Assembly (NCBI RefSeq): GCF_026151205.1
Contig: NC_087082.1
Location: 20,050,494 to 20,114,493 of the forward strand
Source of the DNA: Bolinopsis microptera
Lineage: Eukaryota > Ctenophora > Tentaculata > Lobata > Bolinopsidae
DNA length: 64,000 nucleotides
Direction of reading: 5' to 3'
The notes below the pieces were generated by a model. The model made no database searches, was not told where the DNA came from, and saw nothing but the letters and a program-made list of their open reading frames with translations. Every line of letters starts with the position of its first letter. Within the stretch, counting starts at the first letter, position 1. This document shows, in pieces, positions 63,880 through 64,000 of the stretch. The position numbers and the translations under genes are program-made.

Positions 63880-64000
63880 CTGAAATGTGCCAGATATTAA
63901 TTATTATAATAACAATAAGTTTAATATCGCCTATAGTAGACATTTTATTGCAAACACATAATTGTACAGTCACTAATTTTACTAAAAGTATTGTCCTGCT

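Larger units (their letters stand above)
57908..64000 (-). repeat. head-to-tail tandem gene array, ~2.18-kb period
   Basis: Genes, introns and the roughly 510-bp intergenic spacers are all recognisably duplicated, so whole units of about 2.2 kb were copied. The array is cut by the window edge, and more copies are expected to the right. Confidence 0.9.

Overview
The window is animal nuclear DNA from a non-vertebrate. It is AT-rich, has intron-split genes with GT-AG junctions, and carries many long, clean minisatellites. No prokaryotic, organellar or viral gene organisation is seen. The species cannot be fixed from sequence alone. An early-branching invertebrate (for example a ctenophore, cnidarian or placozoan) is a guess, not a finding.

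Gene content. (1) The left half is a minus-strand gene of the MRL family (MIG-10/RIAM/lamellipodin). Seventeen phase-compatible exons can be followed between 5,921 and 23,516: talin-binding-type helix, proline-rich segments, a Ras-association (RA) domain, a PH domain and a short tail. A large coiled-coil/low-complexity exon at 33,142-35,006 ends in the phase needed to join this gene across a 9.6-kb intron. It may be its 5' exon or belong to another gene. (2) From 35 to 56 kb coding content is sparse: an isolated minus-strand SAM-domain exon (50,456-50,561), a possible membrane-anchor exon (39,929-40,072), a short minus-strand terminal exon (37,811-37,887) and a plus-strand acidic terminal exon with a polyadenylation signal (53,977-54,050). 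(3) At 56,235-56,756 are the first two coding exons of an ethanolaminephosphotransferase 1 (EPT1/SELENOI) homologue on the plus strand. Its catalytic part is not in the window. (4) From 57,908 to the right edge is a head-to-tail array of three minus-strand genes of about 2.2 kb, each encoding BTB + BACK-like + acidic linker + an unrecognised C-terminal domain. Their BTB/BACK parts are nearly identical and their C-terminal exons differ. The third gene runs off the window.

Repeats take up much of the window: about twenty arrays with units of 2-66 bp. The most striking pattern is that several arrays in the MRL gene are built from the splice junctions themselves. Arrays of 38, 23 and 22 bp begin inside an exon end and copy the 5' splice site (up to about 96 times). 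A ~53-bp array copies a 3' splice site about 26 times. The donor end of the large 5' exon is also partly duplicated. Other arrays multiply transcription-factor-like motifs: CCAAT boxes (31 bp x ~61), TTACGTAA (11 bp x ~25) and X-box-like GTTACCATGGTAAC. Paired CCAAT and CACGTG motifs recur at about ten sites across the window, one of them upstream of the 33-35 kb exon.

Exon coordinates come from reading splice consensus, reading-frame phase and family similarity by eye. No alignment or transcript data were available.
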